Shown: one piece after another, positions 60,197 through 64,000 of the stretch
Position numbering within the stretch: the stretch's first letter is position 1
Layout: each line of letters begins with the position of its first letter
Source of the DNA: Thermatribacter sp048814795
Lineage (GTDB): Bacteria > Atribacterota > Atribacteria > Atribacterales > Thermatribacteraceae
NCBI GenBank assembly: GCA_048814795.1
Contig: CP184673.1
Span: forward strand, 620,001 to 684,000
Length of the DNA stretch: 64,000 bases
Direction of reading: 5' to 3'
The notes under the pieces: generated by a model
What the model was told of the DNA's origin: nothing
Database searches by the model: none
Seen by the model: only the letters and a program-made list of their open reading frames with translations
Position numbers and translations under genes: made by a program

Positions 60197-61100
60197 TTAC
60201 CTGATCCTCTTTAATTTTATCTTTTTCCTGGCCACTGTCTTAAGTGGTGGTTTCACGGTTTCCAACCTTTTACGCCTGGGGGCCAAATATGGCCCCCTTA
60301 TTGCTTATGGAGAATGGCAAAGGTTAGTTATCTGTATCTTTTTACATGGTAACTTGTGGCACTTACTTTTTAACTCCTACGCTCTGTATCAGCTGGGGCA
60401 CTTGACTGAGGGCATTTTTGGGCAGAAGAAATTTCTAAGTATTTATTTTCTCTGTGGCTTGAGTGGGAGTATTTTTTCTTACTTTCTGAACTACCAGCAG
60501 GTAGGTGTTGGCGCCAGTGGAGCTATTTTTGGTCTGGCAGGAGCTCTCTTTGCGGGAGGTATGAAGCACCGCAACACTCCATTAAACCGTCTGGCTCTGA
60601 ACATCCTGCCTTTCATAATAATAAACCTGGTAATAGGTCTGGCAGTACCCACCATAGACAACGCTGCCCATGTAGGGGGACTTCTGTGTGGCATGTTGCT
60701 TGGCTGGTTAATTCCGGTAGGTGCTTCATGGCGAAAGTGGCGGAGGAGGATTGAGGAAGTCGCTTACTGGTTAACCATTCTATTTGTGGGGTTTAGCTTC
60801 CTTTCCTTCTTCACACCATTTTTGGGTCTGCGAACTGCCGCTTCTCTCGACAACGTGGTGGTCTTTCACAATGCTTTTCAAAATTTTCTTTTGAGGATTG
60901 AAAATGGTCAGCAAGTTGATCCCGGGGAGGTTTCTCGATTAGTTGCCCCGGACAGTGAAGCTCGTTCTTTGCAGAATAAACTACTCCGTTTCCTTTCAGG
61001 AAGCGGGGGTGTTGCTTTGTGGCAAGAAATAACTTCTGAGTTTCTAAGATGGCGGGAGGAAGTCCTGAGAAGATATCAGGGATTAATCTATGAGCGTTAA
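60189..61100 (+). CDS. Rhomboid-family intramembrane serine protease
   Basis: 303 residues. Catalytic dyad Ser110 (GVGASGAIFG) and His161 (AAHVGGLLCG), with the oxyanion-type HGNLWHLLFNSYALYQLGH segment. Six core membrane segments are followed by a seventh near 185-205 and a soluble C-terminal tail of about 90 residues. It cleaves transmembrane helices of other proteins; the overlapping DUF4234-like protein could be a substrate or partner, but that is only context. Confidence 0.92.
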   Translation: MVNYLILFNFIFFLATVLSGGFTVSNLLRLGAKYGPLIAYGEWQRLVICIFLHGNLWHLLFNSYALYQLGHLTEGIFGQKKFLSIYFLCGLSGSIFSYFLNYQQVGVGASGAIFGLAGALFAGGMKHRNTPLNRLALNILPFIIINLVIGLAVPTIDNAAHVGGLLCGMLLGWLIPVGASWRKWRRRIEEVAYWLTILFVGFSFLSFFTPFLGLRTAASLDNVVVFHNAFQNFLLRIENGQQVDPGEVSRLVAPDSEARSLQNKLLRFLSGSGGVALWQEITSEFLRWREEVLRRYQGLIYER

Positions 61101-61176
61101 AGTTCTTCTTTGTTTTCTATCGAAACCTGTCGAGAAAAACTGCTTTTTATCCGCTTTTTGAATTTTATTTGATTCA

Positions 61177-61198
61177 GGGGTGGCAAAGCCACCCCTTT
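61177..61198. terminator. Hairpin between convergent operons
   Basis: GGGGTGGC-AAA-GCCACCCC followed by TTTAA on the + strand, five bases before the stop of the - strand gene. It probably serves as terminator for the rhomboid operon and, more weakly, for the opposing one. Confidence 0.65.
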
Positions 61199-61203
61199 AA
61201 CAG

Positions 61204-62535
61204 TCAACGTTCTACTTTCCGCATTCTGAAGAGGACTACCACAGCACCAATCACCAGGGGGAAAACTGCAATGGGATAGAGGTATACGTGGTTTTCTTTT
61301 TTGAGCAGGCGAATGGTTCTTTCGCTTTTAGGGAGAAGCTCTCCTTTTTCAGCGTCTACCATTTGGATGGTGTAGTCAGTTTTGGCTAAGTTTTCTGAAA
61401 GGGTTACTTTGTAGCCCTGGAAAGTGGGTTGGTAGCCCCGCTTTTTGAGCTCTTCGTCGTAGGGCAGTATTTCGTAACCAAGTTCAGGGCCGGGTATTTG
61501 TTTTACAAAGTAAGGTGCCTTTTCCACTTTTTGCATTATTTCTTCGCCTTTCCCAAACAGGAGATATGCGTTGTTTACTTCCTCAGTGTGTACCCATTTG
61601 AAGCGCTCTATTCTGCCAGTATTCTGTGGATCTTGGAGTTTATTGTGGTAAAGTTCGTTGTATTCTTCCTGGTAATAGGGTTTGAAGTAAAGATTGTTTT
61701 TACCCACAGCGTGAATAATCCAGGAGGGGTCATCGCAGTTTTCTTCTTTGGTCCAGCGGTTACCCGGTATTATTTCATAGCCGACACCTCCTTTGCGCCG
61801 GCTTTCAAAAACCACTACCTTTTTTTCACTACCTTCAAAGATGGTTCCATCATCGAGCATCAGGCGTATCTGGTATTGACCTACAGGTAGTTTGATGATA
61901 AAACCTTCCTGGGGTTCCGTGGCATAGAATTTGACAAACTCCGGTGGCTTGGGTTCCTTAGGAATGGGAATATCCAGCGGTCCGGTTTCACCCTGTTCTC
62001 GTCTCCGGCGTACTTCTTCAAAAAACTCGTTTAGTTCTTTACGATATTCACTCATTTTCTGATAGTACTCTTTGAGTTTTTGATTAAACTCTTCTACTGC
62101 TTCTTTGTATTTTTGATAATATTTATCTGCTTCTTCGTCGAGGCAAATAATGGTTTTTTCAGACCAGTAACCCTCAGGATAGTAGAAAGAATATTTTCTT
62201 TTTTCCAGAGTCTGTATGACTTTGCCATCCTTAAGAATTTCTATTTTCCCGGGCACATCTTCGTTAAGGGTGCTGAAGCCAGCCATATATTTGCGGGTTA
62301 TCGGCCAGTAGTACACAATGGTTTTTCGAGGATTTACTACATTTTCTTGATCGGCAATAAAGTAAAGGGTATCTTCACTTTGCGGGCAAAAACTTTTGCT
62401 AAAAGTTGCACCATTGAAGGAAGCAAGAGAATAAACCAGTTGCTCGCGAAATGCCGGGGGTTGAGCAAGTACAGCGCCTCCTAAAAGGAACGTTAACATC
62501 AACAAGATAGTAAGAACGGTTTTTTGCCAGCTCAT
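61204..62535 (-). CDS. Exported protein with coiled coil and C-terminal membrane anchor, unknown
   Basis: 443 residues. N-terminal signal peptide (residues 1-24, GGAVLA before QPP), a coiled-coil-rich stretch near residues 130-185 (EEADKYYQKYKEAVEEFNQKLKEYYQKM-type), a beta-rich middle with LPVGQYQIRLMLDDG resembling small Ig-like modules, and a C-terminal membrane helix (YLYPIAVFPLVIGAVVVLF) ending in basic residues. It would be anchored with most of the chain outside. I recognise no family. Its ATG overlaps the stop of the ABC-2 permease by one base. Confidence 0.75.
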   Translation of the reverse strand: MSWQKTVLTILLMLTFLLGGAVLAQPPAFREQLVYSLASFNGATFSKSFCPQSEDTLYFIADQENVVNPRKTIVYYWPITRKYMAGFSTLNEDVPGKIEILKDGKVIQTLEKRKYSFYYPEGYWSEKTIICLDEEADKYYQKYKEAVEEFNQKLKEYYQKMSEYRKELNEFFEEVRRRREQGETGPLDIPIPKEPKPPEFVKFYATEPQEGFIIKLPVGQYQIRLMLDDGTIFEGSEKKVVVFESRRKGGVGYEIIPGNRWTKEENCDDPSWIIHAVGKNNLYFKPYYQEEYNELYHNKLQDPQNTGRIERFKWVHTEEVNNAYLLFGKGEEIMQKVEKAPYFVKQIPGPELGYEILPYDEELKKRGYQPTFQGYKVTLSENLAKTDYTIQMVDAEKGELLPKSERTIRLLKKENHVYLYPIAVFPLVIGAVVVLFRMRKVER

Positions 62536-63356
62536 TAAGCTTTAACCCCCCTTCTCTTCATGGAATAGATAGAGAGAATCAGGAAAACTATGGAGTAGAT
62601 GGTGCAGTAAAGGATATTCTGGAGATAAAGAGCTGTGCTTTCCAAAGTTATCGAATCCAGCCCTCTGCTCAGGAAGGCAAAAGGAGATATCCAGTTGATT
62701 GCCTTGAAAACAAAGTGCAGGGCTTGTCGGAGATAGAGGAGAGGGATGGAAAGTGCTTCTTTTTCAAAACCGAGTAAAGTGTTGTAGGCAAGTTGTACAG
62801 CCAGGAAAGCACCCAGAATGGCAATTAGAGCAAGCACTGAGCTTCTGATACGGCCGGTGAGAGAGGAAATGAACAGGCCGAAACTCACCACACAGGCGAT
62901 AAGAAATATCCCCATTATCAAGGCTTTAACCAGCCCCATAGTAAACCCCAGATTGGTAAAAGCACTTACCAGATAAAAGTAGCAGGCGGTAAAGCCTAAG
63001 GAAATGATTCCCAAAAATAAATCTTTCAGGAACTTGCTGATCAGAAAACTTCCTGCAGTTACTGGTCCGTAAAAGAGCACCTCAAGCGTTCCCTGTTCTC
63101 TCTCTCTGGAGATGGAAATGGCTGACACAATGACCAGGTACAGGGAAATGATAATTACGGTGATGTAAAGCGGATAGTTGAGAGGATAAGCGGAAACCAG
63201 TATATCTTCTTCGTTAATGCTGGTCAGGAAATTTTTTAAGATGAAAGAAGAGGCAAAGAAGGAAACAAAAAGCATTGCATAATAACCAAAGCTATAAAGC
63301 GTATATAGGAGGTCTCTTTTAAAAAGGATTTTTATTACTTTTCCCCGGCGAGACAT
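62535..63356 (-). CDS. ABC-2-type transporter permease
   Basis: 273 residues, six membrane segments, with SREREQGTLEVLFYGPVTAGSFLISKFLKDL after the second segment, a hallmark of ABC-2/NatB-type permeases. The ATPase is not in the window and may lie beyond the right edge. It follows the preceding gene within three bases and precedes the exported coiled-coil protein, suggesting a transporter for a cell-surface or peptide substrate. Confidence 0.87.
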   Translation of the reverse strand: MSRRGKVIKILFKRDLLYTLYSFGYYAMLFVSFFASSFILKNFLTSINEEDILVSAYPLNYPLYITVIIISLYLVIVSAISISREREQGTLEVLFYGPVTAGSFLISKFLKDLFLGIISLGFTACYFYLVSAFTNLGFTMGLVKALIMGIFLIACVVSFGLFISSLTGRIRSSVLALIAILGAFLAVQLAYNTLLGFEKEALSIPLLYLRQALHFVFKAINWISPFAFLSRGLDSITLESTALYLQNILYCTIYSIVFLILSIYSMKRRGVKA

Positions 63357-63359
63357 TAG

Positions 63360-64000
63360 TTATTCCTCCTCCCTAAAAAGCTGTACGTCTTCAATGATGT
63401 CTTCAAAATTCCCCTGAGGTGTGTGCAAAACGAGTTCCATAATTCCAAATTTTTCCTTTTCGGAATCAATGGATAGTTTGTCCCAGGGTATGATGCCTTT
63501 GTTTTTGGCTAAATATGCTTTAGAGTCCCAAAAGAGCTCAACCGGGCCTTCGTAGATAAGTCTTCCCCGACTGTAATTATCTTCGTCACCTTCTCGCACA
63601 TACAGTTTGACCTCAAGCTCGATAGGCATGCCTGGAAACTCGGATATACCTATTCCCTTGGAGTCTTTGTAGCGCACTTCAATCTGGATGCCCTGTTCTA
63701 CCGGGTCAGAGAAACAAATAATTCCGGCAAGGTCAGGAATTTCCTTACCCTTCATGACCAGGTCCAGTTGATTTCTGCCTCGCTTGATTACTACTTCCTT
63801 GGAGATGGGAAAATAGTAAGGCGATTCAGCTTTTAACACATGTTTTCCGGGAGAAAGTTTGGTAAAACTATAGTAAGTGTCCCGGAAGATGAGATTGGTT
63901 TTTCCGGCAATGGTAAGCCGGAGTCGCGGTACATAGTCTTTGGAGTATTCATCGAAAACCTTTCCTTCCAGTATTCCATAATTCACTCGAAGAGAAAAGT
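63360..64000 (-). CDS. Protein with carboxypeptidase-regulatory-like domain (5' partial)
   Basis: At least 208 residues. The first 80 fit a carboxypeptidase-regulatory-like beta sandwich (LEGKVFDEYSKDYVPRLRLTIAGK, YSFTKLSPGKHVLKAESPYYFP). The rest is beta-rich with no family I recognise. A GTG at 63986 could start it, but there is no ribosome site in the 14 bases to the edge, and the frame stays open (FSLR upstream), so it most likely extends beyond the window. It is co-transcribed with the ABC-2 permease. Confidence 0.7.
   Translation of the reverse strand, partial: FSLRVNYGILEGKVFDEYSKDYVPRLRLTIAGKTNLIFRDTYYSFTKLSPGKHVLKAESPYYFPISKEVVIKRGRNQLDLVMKGKEIPDLAGIICFSDPVEQGIQIEVRYKDSKGIGISEFPGMPIELEVKLYVREGDEDNYSRGRLIYEGPVELFWDSKAYLAKNKGIIPWDKLSIDSEKEKFGIMELVLHTPQGNFEDIIEDVQLFREEE

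Noticed and set aside
1..64000. CRISPR arrays, insertion sequences, prophage, tRNA or rRNA genes
   Set aside because: No spaced direct repeats, transposase or integrase motifs, or tRNA/rRNA sequence were recognised anywhere in the window.

Overview
The window is a gene-dense stretch (no gap above about 300 bases) of a strictly anaerobic, sugar- and polyol-fermenting bacterium. Anaerobic life is shown by the oxygen-sensitive ribonucleotide reductase NrdD/NrdG with NrdR, a 2-hydroxyacyl-CoA-dehydratase-type activase with two partner proteins, and a RACo-like iron-sulfur ASKHA protein. Strong AGGAGG ribosome sites, many TTG/GTG starts and S-layer-homology (SLH) repeats on an exported binding protein suggest a lineage such as Atribacterota, Thermotogota or deep Firmicutes. 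That placement is inference; there is no rRNA or tRNA in the window.

Region 1 (1-34458, all + strand) is a carbohydrate-uptake island. Systems A (1-4237), B (7778-13344) and C (17885-23637) are CUT1 ABC importers, each with two permeases and two different ATPases; A and C also carry a small membrane protein. System D (24634-29428) is a CUT2 (ribose/AI-2 type) importer. Catabolic genes lie between them: SDR dehydrogenase, FGGY kinase and SorC-type regulator after A; zinc dehydrogenase, RpiB, DhaK and DhaL after B; a TIM-barrel isomerase before C; a ribulose-phosphate-3-epimerase-type protein before D; and two zinc dehydrogenases, a cupin, an FGGY kinase and AraD after D. Together these read as routes that oxidise polyols to ketoses, phosphorylate them and isomerise them into the pentose-phosphate pool; the B set matches a tetritol (C4 polyol) route.

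Region 2 (34691-42369) holds a RACo-like activator, a DUF1015 protein and the hexulose-phosphate synthase/isomerase pair, then on the - strand nrdR-nrdD-nrdG with a strong promoter and two NrdR-box-like sites 31 bp apart. A nitrilase-family amidohydrolase follows (42527-43330, -).

Region 3 (43337-53762) is a cobalamin-riboswitch-controlled operon: exported-type CbiK, a BtuC/BtuD/BtuF-like importer whose binding protein ends in SLH repeats, then CbiC, CbiD, CbiE-CbiT, CbiF, CbiG-CbiH and CbiL. CbiJ, CbiA and the late nucleotide-loop genes are absent from the window. A GNAT acetyltransferase and an M20-type peptidase follow.

Region 4 (55312-64000) has a promoter-led operon of two three-cysteine dehydratase-like proteins, their activase and an overlapping REC-GGDEF diguanylate cyclase; then a DUF4234-like membrane protein and a rhomboid protease; then, convergent on the - strand, an ABC-2 permease operon running off the right edge.

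The most unusual signals are: graded, asymmetric loss of catalytic motifs in the paired importer ATPases; orphan Shine-Dalgarno sequences upstream, and perfect hairpins downstream, of each solute-binding-protein gene; the SLH-fused corrinoid-type binding protein; and the dehydratase-like trio coupled to a diguanylate cyclase.
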